In this document: piece by piece, positions 45,522 to 58,081 of the stretch
Position numbering within the stretch: the stretch's first letter is position 1
Layout of the letters: each line of letters opens with the position of its first letter
Assembly: GCA_964036315.1 (NCBI GenBank)
Contig: OZ038479.1
Coordinates: forward strand, 53,786,746 to 53,850,745
Direction of reading: 5' to 3'
DNA from: Acanthosepion esculentum
Lineage: Eukaryota > Mollusca > Cephalopoda > Sepiida > Sepiidae
Length of the DNA stretch: 64,000 nt
Position numbers and translations under genes: made by a program
Notes under the pieces: model-generated
Told to the model about the DNA's origin: nothing
The model's database searches: none
The model's input: the letters and a program-made list of their open reading frames with translations, nothing else

Positions 45522-46994
45522 ATGAGAAAAATTAGAAGCCATGTTTTTGTGAAATTTTCAGGCATTTGTCAAGATCGAAATTTAGTTTGCCATATCAACA
45601 GAAGAAACAAACTATATTCTTGTGAATTTGGTGGATCTGCATGTTCAATGAATTTGAATTTAAAGCATCACATGGAAAAACAGACTGGAGAAAAATCACA
45701 TTCTTGTGAAGTTTGTGGTTTTGTATTTACACGGAAATCACATTTGATGTACCATGTGCGAACACACACAGGGGAGAAACCATATTCTTGTGAAGTTTGT
45801 GGATATGCATTTTCACGTAAGCCAAATTTGGAGCGCCACATGCGAAGACACACTGGAGAGAAACCATATTCTTGTGAAGTTTGTGGATCTGCATTTTCAG
45901 ACAAGTCCTATTTGAAGCGACATATGCAAACACATACTGGAGAGAAACCATTTTCTTGTGATGTTTGTGGATCTGCATTTTCACGGAAGACACTTTTGAA
46001 GCGCCATATGCGAACACATACTGGGGAAAAACCATATTCTTGTGAAGTTTGTGGATCTGCATTGTCAGACAAGTCATATCTGAAGCGACACATGCGAACA
46101 CATACAGAAGAGAAACCATATTCTTGTGAAGTGTGTGCGTCTGCGTTTTCAGAGATGTCAGATTTGAAGCGTCATATTCGAACACACACTGGAGAAAAAC
46201 CATATTCTTGTGAAGTCTGCGGATCTGAGTTTTCAGAAAAGACATATTTGAAGCGCCATATGCAAACACACACTGGCGAGAAACCATATCCTTGTGAAAT
46301 TTGTGGATCTGCATTTTCACGTAAGTCAAATTTGGACTGTCACATGCGAACACACACTGGAGAGAAGTCGTATGCTTGTGAAGTTTGTGGAACTGCTTTT
46401 TCAAGGAAGACAAATTTAGTATGCCATATGCAGACACACACTGGAGAGAAACCATTTTCTTGTGAAATTTGTGGATCTGCATTTTCACGGAAGGCACCTT
46501 TGAACCACCATATGCAAATGCACACTGGAGAAAAACCATATTCTTGTGAAATTTGTGAATTAGCATTTTCAGAGAAGTCATATTTGAAGCGCCATATGCG
46601 AACACACACTGGAGAGAAACCATTTTCTTGTGAAGTTTGTGGATCTTCATTTTCAGAGAAGTCAGACTTGAAACGTCATATGCGAACGCACACTGGAGAA
46701 AAACCATATTCTTGTGAAGTTTGTGGATCTGCATTTTCACAGAAGACAAATTTGGCATGCCATATGCAAACACACACTGGGGAGAAACCATATTCTTGTG
46801 AAGTTTGTGGATCAGCATTTTCACAGAAGACAAATTTGGCATGCCATATGCAAACACACACTGGGGAGAAACCATATTCTTGTGAAGTTTGTGGATCTGC
46901 ATTTTCTAAGAAGTCTTCTTTGGTGTACCACATGCGAATACACACTGATGTTGACTTGAGTGTTTCATTGGGACATTCAATGAGTTGCAAGTAA
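45522..46994 (+). CDS. C2H2 zinc-finger protein, copy 3 (15 intact fingers, identical to copy 2)
   Basis: 490 residues from ATG 45522 (a GTG lies at 45513). It has the same two decayed N-terminal fingers, 15 intact 28-residue fingers and SLGHSMSCK tail as copy 2; the two translations are identical throughout. The DNA is also identical, including third positions and several kilobases of flanking non-coding DNA. The identity therefore reflects very recent copying or an assembly duplicate, not selection on the protein. Predicted nuclear DNA-binding protein; target, partner and effector domain unknown. Confidence 0.88.
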   Translation: MRKIRSHVFVKFSGICQDRNLVCHINRRNKLYSCEFGGSACSMNLNLKHHMEKQTGEKSHSCEVCGFVFTRKSHLMYHVRTHTGEKPYSCEVCGYAFSRKPNLERHMRRHTGEKPYSCEVCGSAFSDKSYLKRHMQTHTGEKPFSCDVCGSAFSRKTLLKRHMRTHTGEKPYSCEVCGSALSDKSYLKRHMRTHTEEKPYSCEVCASAFSEMSDLKRHIRTHTGEKPYSCEVCGSEFSEKTYLKRHMQTHTGEKPYPCEICGSAFSRKSNLDCHMRTHTGEKSYACEVCGTAFSRKTNLVCHMQTHTGEKPFSCEICGSAFSRKAPLNHHMQMHTGEKPYSCEICELAFSEKSYLKRHMRTHTGEKPFSCEVCGSSFSEKSDLKRHMRTHTGEKPYSCEVCGSAFSQKTNLACHMQTHTGEKPYSCEVCGSAFSQKTNLACHMQTHTGEKPYSCEVCGSAFSKKSSLVYHMRIHTDVDLSVSLGHSMSCK

Positions 46995-47002
46995 ATTTTC
47001 TT

Positions 47003-47008
47003 AATAAA
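47003..47008 (+). promoter_or_regulatory. Poly(A) signal, zinc-finger copy 3
   Basis: AATAAA lies 8 bases after the stop codon. Confidence 0.5.
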
Positions 47009-48467
47009 TTTTTTGTGTTAGCAGGGCTATAGACTATTGTTTTATCATTTCCCCAAAAGACAATTGTTTTCATGTCATATCAGTTAACATTACAGGACAA
47101 CAATTTTTTAATAATAAATTATTAAAATGAATAAATGCGAAACAAAAACCGTATTTCCACTAAATGACAGCTCAGTTAGAAGTTAACATATTTTTGAGAA
47201 TTATGAGGGAACAAAGTTTTTATATTGACAGAATAACATTTTTTTATCAGTTGAATCAATAAATTTAAAATAAAAAATTAAATCAATGATTACAAAACTT
47301 AATGTCAAATAAATAAATAAAAGTAAAAGTCAGCATTTTCCTGCAAATATTTACCCCACAAAACAATACATTTCCAATTCGGCCATTAAAAATATTATTT
47401 GTAGCGCATGTTGTGAAATTCGACGAATTTTTCTTAGCTAAGCATTTTTAAAGGTGTTTGAACAGTTTTGAGAAAGATAATATTAACTTTTTATATAGCA
47501 TATAATTCTTCCACAACTCAAAAGGACATTATTCATGATCAATTCTTTATTTTTTATTTTTCTTTTGCTAAAAGATTTAACAAGATTTTTGTCAAATAGA
47601 AGGATATTCTATAGAAGCAATATGTTGCTCTATGCAACATTTATTTCCTTGATTTTTCATTTTAGATTACCTTTTTCCCATTTGAAGCAAGATTATTAAA
47701 CAATAAGAAATCATGAAATATGAAGTACTATTGTTTTTCCTCCTTTACTAAATGTCATATTTATAAAGTACAATGGTCTTTTAGGCTGACTTCCTTCACC
47801 TAGATGGTTATCTGATGGGTTAACATTTTTGGTTCATTTTTGTAAATATATGCATGAATTTATTAAAATGTTATGAAAGAAAAGATATTTGATGAAAATT
47901 TGTCCAAATAATCTTAACTCTTCTTGAGATGCATTTTCATATCATTGTTTAAATATTGTGCAAATGAATGCAAGCATCATGAATCAGTTTGATGAACCAT
48001 GAAACAGTCTCCTCATCAATAAAACCCATTGCAGAATTAGAGTAGAATAAGCAGAAGAGCAACATAGTCTTATTTAAATGAATGCAAGTATCATGAATTA
48101 GTTTGATAAATGATGAAAGAGGCTTCTCATCAATTGTTTTGCTTGAGAAGAGTTCAAATCTCATTGGATAATATTAGATGAGTTGTAGGAAAAGATTAAC
48201 ATGACACCTTATCCTTCAGCAGACCAGACAAGTTTCCTGAAAGTATTCTAAGAAGAATTGGTTGCTGCATAAATCCTGGAAACAATGATATTTTTGAAAG
48301 AGAAAGGTATGGCTAGATGTTTTTGACCATGTCCAGTTTGCTAGACATGACGTCACTGCAAGTTTTAAAATAAAATTAAAAAAAAAGAAATCGCGTTTGA
48401 ATTTCATCTGATATCTTTGTTCAGTATTAGTTTATAAAAATAAAGAAAAAACAAGCAAGCAATATTT
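47009..48467. other. Downstream block of copy 3, no gene
   Basis: Identical to 23487-24945, including the 114-bp tandem duplication at about 47960-48164. Confidence 0.6.
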
Positions 48468-49268
48468 AAATAAAGAACAAAAAAAACAATAAATAAATTG
48501 AAAATCCATTCTATTTTCATGATTATTCTATAAACTTACATATTACTGATATAGAATATTTTTTATAATACAATTATATTAGAAAAGAAAGAAACCAATT
48601 ATCAAGCTCAGAATAAACTTTATTTTCTAAAGTGAAATTATTTAGTTTTATGTTTGTTGCCATGTTAAAGTAAATACTATTTACTCCATTATTGAATTTA
48701 AAGCCTGTAAAATTTGTTATCCTTGTTTTGATTGTATAAAATTATTTGAAAACTATTTTCTTTCTAATAAATAAATTGACATGTTTTAATTTGCATGTTT
48801 TATTTAAATTATTCTCTAGTCGTAAAGTTACAATATGTGTAGAAAATAAAAGACAAATTTTAAATAATTGTAGAAAAAATGTTACATAGGCAAATGGGAA
48901 ATTTAGCTGAATGTTTGAAGTTCTTTTTCTTCTTAACTTGTTTCTAGTAATATGATTATTATTATTTTCCCTAGCACAAAAATTATTCAAGAGATCATTC
49001 GAATAACTCCACACTAGAATTCTTTGTAATTTTTCAATACTGTGGCCCTCACTACAAAAATCCACAGGAAAAAGATGATCATTATCTGCTAAAACATTCA
49101 AAGTTATGTGCATGGCTACTTGCCCTTGATTAACTGAATGAAGAAAATAATTTTTTGTCAATTCACCAATACAGTTTTTGTAGTCGTATCCTTAACATAT
49201 GGCAGAGACTCTCTATTAATCCCCTGAAAATAGATATTTATTTCAGGTATTTTGTCCTCATTATCACG

Positions 49269-49448
49269 TCCTGGATATGACGACAAACTACATCCGTGTC
49301 CTGGGTATGACGACAACCTACATCCGCGTCCGGGGTATGACGACAAACTACATCCGCATCCGGGGTATGACGACAAACTACATCCGCGTCCTGGGTATGA
49401 CGACAAACTACATCCGCGTCCTGGGTATGACGACAAACTACATCCGCA
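49269..49448. repeat. Minisatellite, six 30-bp units, unit 3
   Basis: Identical to 25747-25926, with the same variant order. Confidence 0.95.
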
Positions 49449-49532
49449 TATTTGATAAATATTATCAACAAAATAATTGCTTTTTTATAAAGATCACAAA
49501 AGACCAGAATGAAAATGAAAAAATATTATTAC

Positions 49533-49652
49533 TTTTTTGAAAAACAATATTACCAACTATACTTTTTTGAAAAACAATATTACCAACTATACTTTTTTGA
49601 AAAACAATATTACCCACTATACTTTTTTGAAAAACAATATTACCAACTATAC
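49533..49652. repeat. Minisatellite, four 30-bp units, unit 3
   Basis: Identical to 26011-26130. Confidence 0.95.
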
Positions 49653-50551
49653 TTCAACCTTTTATACAAAATAACCAACTTAAATTCATAAATTAATAAG
49701 GCTTCGGCATAAAATGACCCAAATAGGAGTTGACATGCCGTTAAATCCAACATCCAACATCCATCCTCATTATCACTTCCACATATTAAATTCTTGCAAC
49801 TGTTGCATTTCATTTTCTTAAAAACTCCATAACAGCAATAACCTGGTTTGTATAATATAACAACAACAACCATTTCTCTGCATTCATTGACATCGTCATC
49901 TGTTAAATGTATGTTAAATTTATAAATATCTAAACTTTTCCCACCTGCCACTTCATCCCAGTTGGTTTTTAAATTCTTCAAATCAGTACTTTGGTTATTA
50001 AGTAGCAGTCTCAATTTTAAAACTGACATCATTCTAATTTTTTTTTTTCACACACAAACACTTGACGTATAGTGATATTATATTGACCTCCACCGAGTTG
50101 CCGGTACTTGCCAAATTTATCCTCATGGTGATCTGTTTGAAATTTACCATCATTTTCAATTCTTCTGTGCAATATTTGATCAGTTCTAAAATTGCAGGAG
50201 CAGTATGCTGCAAAGGTTTTCTTTGTTAGTTTTGCATTGTTTCCAGGAATGCTGTTCCAAGATTCTAACCAATTGCTGAATACATTGAGGAATATATAAT
50301 TGTCATCCTTTACTTTAAGTGGGTTAGCATATTTACTGTTAAGCCGCCAACCATTATATAGTGATTTTTACATTCAGCATTGTTCATTTTTATAATTTTC
50401 TTTGCATTTTGGGACTGCACAACCATACAGCATTTGCATTGTCAATTATTTCAGTGAAAATATTTTTATAAAATATTTACAAAACGGAAAAAGTCAAACA
50501 GTAAAGACTAATGAAAGTATCTACCTGTATTTCTGAGATGAGGTATTATGT

Positions 50552-51097
50552 ACACTATTTACATTATTTGGATTATTATCATCTTTGTCACCATTTTTAT
50601 TACAACATTTCAGCCATTGTATGCTCCGACCTTCTTCAGGTGGTTGAAATGTTGAACTGAACCCTTTATTTCACTCACTGGGCTAGACTGTTCTAGTTCC
50701 ACATGCCATGTTTACTGGAATCCGTTATCAGTTATCTCCTGTTAATTCCCCTCTTCAAGTTCTCCACTGCCTTAACTAGATATTGACCTCACACTCCTGT
50801 CACTGGATCTAACCAATGCATTGGTTAGATCCAGTGACAGGACCCAAAGAATGTTAAGGCAGTGGAGGACTTGGAGAGGTGAATTAACAGGAGACAACTG
50901 ACATCCATTAAACATGGCACATGGAACTAGAACAGTCTACCCCAGTGAGCAAAATAAAGGGTTGAGTTCGACATTCCAACCACCTGAAGAAGGTCGGAGT
51001 GTACAATGGGTGAAACGTAATAAATATGGTGACATAGATGAGGACAATAATCTGAATAATGTAAATAGTGTAGTAATGAAAGTATTTCTGAGTTTTT
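50552..51097. mobile_element. Head-to-head SINE pair with 48-bp palindrome, unit 3
   Basis: Identical to 27030-27575; the palindrome is at 50795-50842. Confidence 0.85.
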
Positions 51098-51939
51098 ACT
51101 GCATATAGTCACATCAGCACATACAACCCACCCATCAAACAGGCCTTCTATCTTAGTGTTGTTCTTTCAACACATAGATGAGAATGTTTAAACTTAGAAG
51201 AAATCCCAAATGGAAGTTTATTGTACTGATTATTTTCCAAAGAATTATGGAAAGTTTGATTCAAGGTATATAAAACCTTGTTGTTACTGTTATAGAGGTT
51301 AACTCCTCCTCCACCTCAGCAAATGTAAATCCAAGCATCAAACAAAAGTGTAAACTGTGTAAATAAATGTATAATTTATTTACATAGATGCAAAAACTAG
51401 TAACTTCTATCTGTTGCTGTTGCTAAGGCAACAGGGGGGAGAGCGGAGTAAACTAGAAGTGAAATGGACATTGGTGCTGGCCGTCATTATTCGTGGCTTT
51501 TCTCTCTCAATGTGCCATTATTGACATGAAACACTTTTGGTTCGCGTTGAATTTTGGTATATATAGCATTCAATTGGCTTGAAATTAAGGTTTTGGTTTT
51601 TGAGTAAATTGAATGCTAGGAAATCAGTCAACTCCTGACCCTACCAACAACATCCTTACACCTAATCACTTTTCTTACCAACAGCAACTAAGGAATCACA
51701 TATGGACAATTTTTGCTACATTTCATACAACTATGTACATATCCTGAAATTTTGATCAATACACGTTGTGGAAATCTTAAACCTATTTTGTTCCTTTCCT
51801 TTACAGCCAGTAACAATCTCCACCTACCCGCTCAATAAAAATAGCATATACAATGTTATGGTAGAATTTGGGATTAGAGGCAATGTAGTTAGTGATTTTT
51901 TTTTCTCTATTTCAATAAAAAAAAAAAAGAGGAAACTAA
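51098..51939. other. 840-bp block shared with unit 2, no gene
   Basis: Identical to 27576-28417. Confidence 0.5.
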
Positions 51940-51944
51940 AAGTT

Positions 51945-51967
51945 TGGCAAACCAAAATGGTTTGCCA
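51945..51967. repeat. 23-bp palindrome, AAA centre, unit 3
   Basis: Same as unit 2. Confidence 0.8.
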
Positions 51968-52310
51968 TAAAGAAATAAAAACAAAAAGATAAGAAAAAAA
52001 AGGGAATAAATAAAAGAGGCTAAACGGTCATCATTCCTAAATTTAGGTGATGAAAAGGCGATGGTCAAATGAGTCACATCTGTGAGCCAATCAGAAATCA
52101 AGAAACGATTTTAGAATGAATTCGTTTGTCTCAGAAAAGTGTAAAAAACACAGACAGATGACCAGGTGAAAGAACCAGAGAATCAATGGAAGAATTTCAT
52201 CTGATCTACCATGCCTATGTTTTCGGACACCTAAAAATCCTACAGAAAGTCTAAAAGTTTACTCCTATCAAGAGAAACATACATAAATATATAACATTTA
52301 CAAGGGCTGT

Positions 52311-52315
<5 letters not shown>

Positions 52316-52370
<55 letters not shown>
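52316..52370. repeat. (TC)n microsatellite, unit 3
   Basis: CT run 6 bases longer than the unit 2 tract. Confidence 0.95.
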
Positions 52371-52372
<2 letters not shown>

Positions 52373-52667
52373 ATGCCAAAGAACTTTCTGATATGAACTA
52401 ACAAACTCTTTAAATATTGTATACTTTAAGAGATATCAAATTTTATCAGTACATGCAAAATATATCTTTGTACTAATTATCTTTGCATGCATTTTAAAAA
52501 GGCCAAATATTACCACCTGTAAACACATCACCCCCACACCCACATCGTTATAACAGTAGTATATATTGATATGTTAGTGTCAGGAAAGTCCAAGGAAGAT
52601 CGTATCAGAAACTTGGAGAGGGTATTATAATGTGAGTGGGTCACTGATACAGGTGGATTGTGTATTA

Positions 52668-53850
52668 CAATAAAGTTGTTGAAAAATCCCTTTGTGTTAT
52701 CTGAAAGGATATTTCAATAACATATCCTCACCCCACTGCACGCATGCGCTCCCCCAGACTGGCGTTGGTCCAGTATGGTCCAGTATTACAGGTTAGACAC
52801 AAGTTTCTGGTTCCCAGTGTCAGTTTGAAGCCACCTTCCAGCCACGTTGTGATTTTTTTTTATCCTCCTGGTCATCAGATCGTAGAAATCTGGAAGTTTC
52901 CTGCTGGTTCACCTGCGAGTTCGTTGAGTAACAATCGGGTTAAATAAATAACCAAGTCAATTCGATTTTAGAAGGACAAAATCTTTTTCATATATGAAAG
53001 CAAACACACAAAGAAGTAATTCTTGTTGTACAAGGTTTAATGTTTCTTGCATGTGAACAATAACCAAAAAAACAAAACAAATACTTTGACTAATTTCGGT
53101 GAGGAGAGATGTGACCTTCGTTTTTAACCCTTTTGGTCTGTTCTTAGTGCAACTACTACAACTTCGATGTTTCCGTTATTAGCAGTCATCTTATTAGGAG
53201 TAGCGGTACTTAGATGTTAGCAGTGGAATTCGCTTTTTGCCTCTCATTCAGCAGCACACACTTGACGCTTTCTTTACAATCTCTGACATCACTCCCCTCA
53301 GTTCGACTGCATACGAAGGCAAATGAACCCGAACTCTCCATTTTCAATCTCCAACATCTCTCCACAAAGCTCGACTACACTTGAAGACAGATGAGCCAAA
53401 AACTCTCTCTTTTCTTCTGGTTCGCTCACCTCTTTATATAGAGAACTGGTGACGTATTTGTTTTTCTAGTGCGAATACTTTCAAAGTATAATTTCGCTCC
53501 TCTGAGTAAACAGTTTACTTTGGTTACCAAGGTCCACTATCAGATTCTATTGTTATCACCTTGCTAGTAATCACTGTGCCGCTCTTTGTAAACTACAGAG
53601 AGTTCAGTTTCAATAAATAAATTCTAAATCAAAACATCCTTTACTTAACTTGATTCTTAAAGTGTCAAAATCCATTTCTTTTTCTAAAAGTTCCAAATTA
53701 TCATTGTCCCAGTAATTTTCTATTAGTAATCTGATATCCTTTGTACACTTTCAAAAAGATTGTATTTCGTGTTCTGAATTAACTTTCTGTAACGTTTGCA
53801 TTTCAGTCTGTACAGCATTTTTAACATGGTTCTTTTGAAAACGCTTTTTT
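52668..53850. other. GC-richer block of unit 3, no assignable gene
   Basis: Identical to 29140-30325 at offset 23528, including the TATA-like motif. Confidence 0.4.
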
Positions 53851-54452
53851 TTCTGTTTTACAGCATATTCTCTTTTATTATCATTATTATTATTTCCGAG
53901 GTGATATCGCCCCCCACCCGCCACGTTAGGACAGTGAAAGAAAGAGGATTAAAACAGTTGTTTTGGAAATTTCTTGTATGAAATGATAATACTTTACATT
54001 CTTACGACATTCTAAATGTTTTCTAATAAAATAACCTCTTCAGTATACAATTCATTAATAAGGAAGGGCTGAAAAAAAATCATTAAAATCTAATAATTCT
54101 CTGATTTTTTGATAAATTTTTAAAACTAGGTCGAGTGATGTTTTAGTTTCATTTTGGAAACAAAATCCCGCATTCAAGTGAAACCTAAAGAAAGACATAC
54201 GTAGGAATCAATATCTTTCTTTTAATTTTGCTCCATTGGTCATGTTTATTCTCATTTTATTTCTGTCAGACATGATTCTCGATATTATTTATGATTATAA
54301 TGTTTATTGTATATCATTTGATTTCAATAAAATTTTCATTAATATAAAATTAATAAAAGTGACATGTTGTACAATGAGGGCAAAATATCATATATTTCGG
54401 ATATTTGTGGGACACCGAGTAATGAGCACAGCTAGTGACAGTTGCCCTGCAG

Positions 54453-54862
54453 AAATTTGATATATTTGATTTTTAATCCCCGAGCTAAATATCTATTGAA
54501 ATTTTCCGAAATCGTCATATTTCCGTGTAAATGTACATGCTGAACTCTAAATAACAATTTAAAGTTTTCTCTTGTCATTGCTTTACGATAGTGCGCAGTA
54601 ATTTCGACGAGTAAAAGCAGTAAATAGGCCACAAATTATGATTGCGCGTCCGGAAGTGCCCCGAAGTGAATATAATAAAAACAATGCCCTTAATGGCGGA
54701 CGAATGACCGAGAATAAGTCCGAATTTTTCTTGTCGATAACTCCAAAACGGTAGGTTTTATCATAATTTAATTGTTAATTCGAGTTCAGCATGTACATTT
54801 ACACGGAAATATGAAGATTTGGGAAAATTTTATATTTAGCGCGGGGATTAAAAAGCAAATTT
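54453..54862. repeat. Long imperfect inverted repeat, unit 3
   Basis: Arms 54453-54563 and 54767-54862. The loop and right arm match unit 1 almost without change, whereas sequence after about 54870 is clearly diverged. Confidence 0.7.
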
Positions 54863-54869
54863 ACCGAAA

Positions 54870-57730
54870 TGAATGTCATGCATTATTAGATGCAAAAAAC
54901 AAAAAAGAATCTCATTTTAAACACAACGAACAAAATCTTGATTAACACCGTTTTTTTAATTTTTTTTCGGTCTACGTCATCATTCAAAGTATCTTCTCAG
55001 AAGTAATTTCTGGTAATTTGCTTATTCTTTGTATCGCGTTTTTTTTTTTAATTATTTGCGTCATTTATTTTCAATTTTTAATTTTAAACGTCTTTTTCGC
55101 GGGAAAACATAGCGTCATGAAAAATAAAGTTTTATCGTCAAAGACCAAAGTATTTTTTAATTATTTTTTGAAATTTTTTAATTCTTTCTAACACGAAATT
55201 TTGGTTAAAATTTTCTTTTGTTTACTTCATCGGGGTGGTTAACTATAACATTGACGTTTTTGCACTTTTTTCACATTTATTTGGAAATTCTTGTAAAAAT
55301 CAAATGATTGTCCGTTTTTAATGAAATTTTCAGAACTTATTCACAAATGAATGAAATTTTTTTCAATTTTATTTGTTTTTTTTTTTTAGAAAATTTTGGT
55401 AAAAAAGTATTTTTGTTTTAAATATGTTGTTTTTTGTTAAGAATTGTAAATCACCTACTTTTTTTTCAAATTTGAGCTATTGTAAATGAAAATCTGCTCT
55501 GAATTGAAAAATAATGAATCCAATAAAACTATGACATTATTTAATTAGAAAAAGCTTTTAAATGCTTTTGTAAATAAGTTATATTAAGGATATTATTGTC
55601 TGAAGAAATAAATTTTTTCTGATGAATAATGAATTTTTAACAAGAATTTTCTCATTTATTTTTTTTAATTTTTTAATCATAATAATTTATAACAGTTTAA
55701 AATCGTGTAAAATTCTGTATTAGGCTATATTAGGCTATTTCCTGGATGTGATATAGTAATTAAGTGGCAACAAAATTTACAAATCCAAAATTGAAAAGAT
55801 TAATCAACTTAGTTGAGCTATTCTTTTTTAAAAATAATTTTTTTATTTTGTATTTTTTTTACTTAATACGTTCCTTACTTGCATGTATGGTAGACTGAAA
55901 TTGCTATTATTTTGATATAAAACCTTTGTCCCTTTATTAGGACGCTTCAGTTTTACGTTTCAACGGGTTTTCAAAATTTCCATTCAGCTTTAAAAGTTTA
56001 AAGCCTAAACTGAGTTTTACTTTTTTCAATTACTATTTTGCTAAATATTTTTATTTTATGTATTTACATTAGTGTGGGACATACTTCAGTTGAATAATCA
56101 TGGTATTTCATTTGTTATTAAATTATAAAATTAATTGAAAATTTTGTAGTATTTAAAAATTTTTTTATTTTTGCATCTTCGAAAGGTAAATAAAAGTCAA
56201 TAAAATATTAAATAATTGCGGAAAATATGTTCTTTTGTTAAAACCCCAAAATATGCGTTCACTTAGATTTCTGACAGTTGGGTCATCCATAGTAGCTGTC
56301 ATCGCTTCCTCAATCAGCAGTCCATTAAACGTTGGATCAGATGAACAGGACCAATCGTTAATAATTGGTTGTATATGATTTTTTATGCTATAAGTAAGTA
56401 ATATTTATTTCAAATCAGATTAATTTAACTTTAAATTCCCTAATTTTACTAAAATAACGTGTCAGAAATATATATTTATTTTTTGAAAGAATTTTAAAAT
56501 AGAAAAATTTGATTTGTTTAGTTTACAAATTTCTTAAAATTAAGAAATTTAATTTGACATTCCAACCTATATAATTACTGTCTGAAATACACCAGAATAT
56601 TTTACTTAATGGAAATAATAAATTTAATTATTAAGCTTTCAATTAAAGCTAAAATGAAACCTTCAAGAAAGATTTTTGATTTTTAAAATTTAATTTTTAA
56701 ACATTAGGTATCGAAAATGCATGCCAAAAAAGTGGATGTACCTACAGTAAACCATTTTAAAATAAATTTTTATTTTGTTATTTTGCTTTTTTAAACGTTT
56801 TTATTTTATTTCTCTCTTTCAGTCACAGTTGGGTAACATAAAAGTTATTTTTGACATATATATTTTACGTCTGTTTACCCCTACTGACTTTCATGAAATT
56901 TCGAGTAATTAAAATTTCATATTCTTCGTATTTTTACCTTCACGAAAGTGCTGGAAAAAAATCAGGATACTGTGATGAAAACAGTTTCATCGTCAAAATC
57001 TTTATTACTAGTAAGAGGAAAATCAAAGTTTTTTTTTAATTTTATTTAAATTTTTTCCTCTTTTTAAGAACATTTGAAATTTTGATTAATAACGTAGTAA
57101 TTTTTTTTCGGTGACAGACATGTTAATTTAGAAATTCTTTCAACAATCAAATCATTGTCCTATTTTTAATGTAGGTACCAACATGAGAACGCTGGAAAAT
57201 GAGAATAACAGGATAATAACGGCCTTAAACTTGACGAAAACAAAATTTTATCGTCTAAATGTTTGTTTTTATTAAGAGGAAAAAACAAAGTAATTTTTAA
57301 TTATTTTTCAAAATTTTTCTATCTTTATTAGAGCATTCTAACTTTTGATTGAAAAACCTCTTTTCTTTCTCATCATCAGCTAAAGTCCTACTAAATAACA
57401 TGGCGGATTTTGTCTATTTTCTTTTTAATGGCAGCCATTAATTTTGAAAATCTTGCAAAAATAAAAATATTTGTCGGATTTTAATGAAGCTTTCAGAAAC
57501 TATTCATAACTGATGGAAATTATTATAAATATGTTTATTTATTTTAAGTCATGGTAAAAAAATTATTTCTATATTTATTACCCCCCATAACTAATTTTAT
57601 GAAAACTCTTGAAATTCAAATGTGTACATTTTTAGTGATTAACTAGTTCAAAGCACAAGACTTTGATGAAAGCAAATCATAATTTTTTTTTTAGTTGACA
57701 CCCTTCTACCTTAAAATCAGCTCTGAACTA
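54870..57730. other. Shortened spacer of unit 3, no gene
   Basis: A deletion junction lies near 55680, joining sequence equivalent to 32556 with sequence equivalent to 38158. About 630 bp (56545-57175) is present here but reduced to about 40 bp in units 1/2; it contains the same module types as the rest of the spacer. A dispersed repeat copy lies near 57220-57350. Confidence 0.6.
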
Positions 57731-58077
57731 TTAGGTCATCCCATAAGTTCTGTCCGAATTTTAACTTTTTGGTAAAATGAACGAAATTTAAAGAGTATTT
57801 TATAATGTGTAATGGAGCTGAACATTATTTTTATGTTTAGATGCATTTAAACTGATCAAATTTTATTTCAGAGAACAATAAAATTAGATTTTGTTTGATT
57901 AAAATCCAAAGCCAAAAGAATTTTACAGTAATGTAATTAGTAAGCTTGTTAATAGATAGAAGGAAGTCATAGATAATCAGGGAAAATACATTGTTGATTG
58001 AATCTGTAATTAAATGTAACATTTGGTCACTTGTTTTCTTTATTCAAAATTCAGACAGAACTTATGGGATGGCCTGA
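57731..58077. mobile_element. Mariner-type MITE (347 bp), unit 3 only
   Basis: Terminal inverted repeats of about 34 bp share CATCCCATAAGTTCTGTC, with 4 differences. They are flanked by TA on both sides (57729-57730 and 58078-58079). Units 1 and 2 have the empty site (GAACTATAACATGC near 16070 and 39590). There is no transposase; the internal 61-residue frame has no known domain. Confidence 0.9.
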
Positions 58078-58081
58078 TATA

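Larger units (their letters stand above)
48742..50372 (-). pseudogene. Decayed P-element/THAP9-like DNA transposase, unit 3
   Basis: Identical copy of 25220-26850, with the same A-run frameshift and the same two internal minisatellites. It is part of the segmental duplication and not a second insertion. Confidence 0.8.

Noticed and set aside
57837..58022. Transposase in the MITE
   Set aside because: The 61-residue frame is hydrophobic AT-driven sequence without mariner motifs; the element is non-autonomous.
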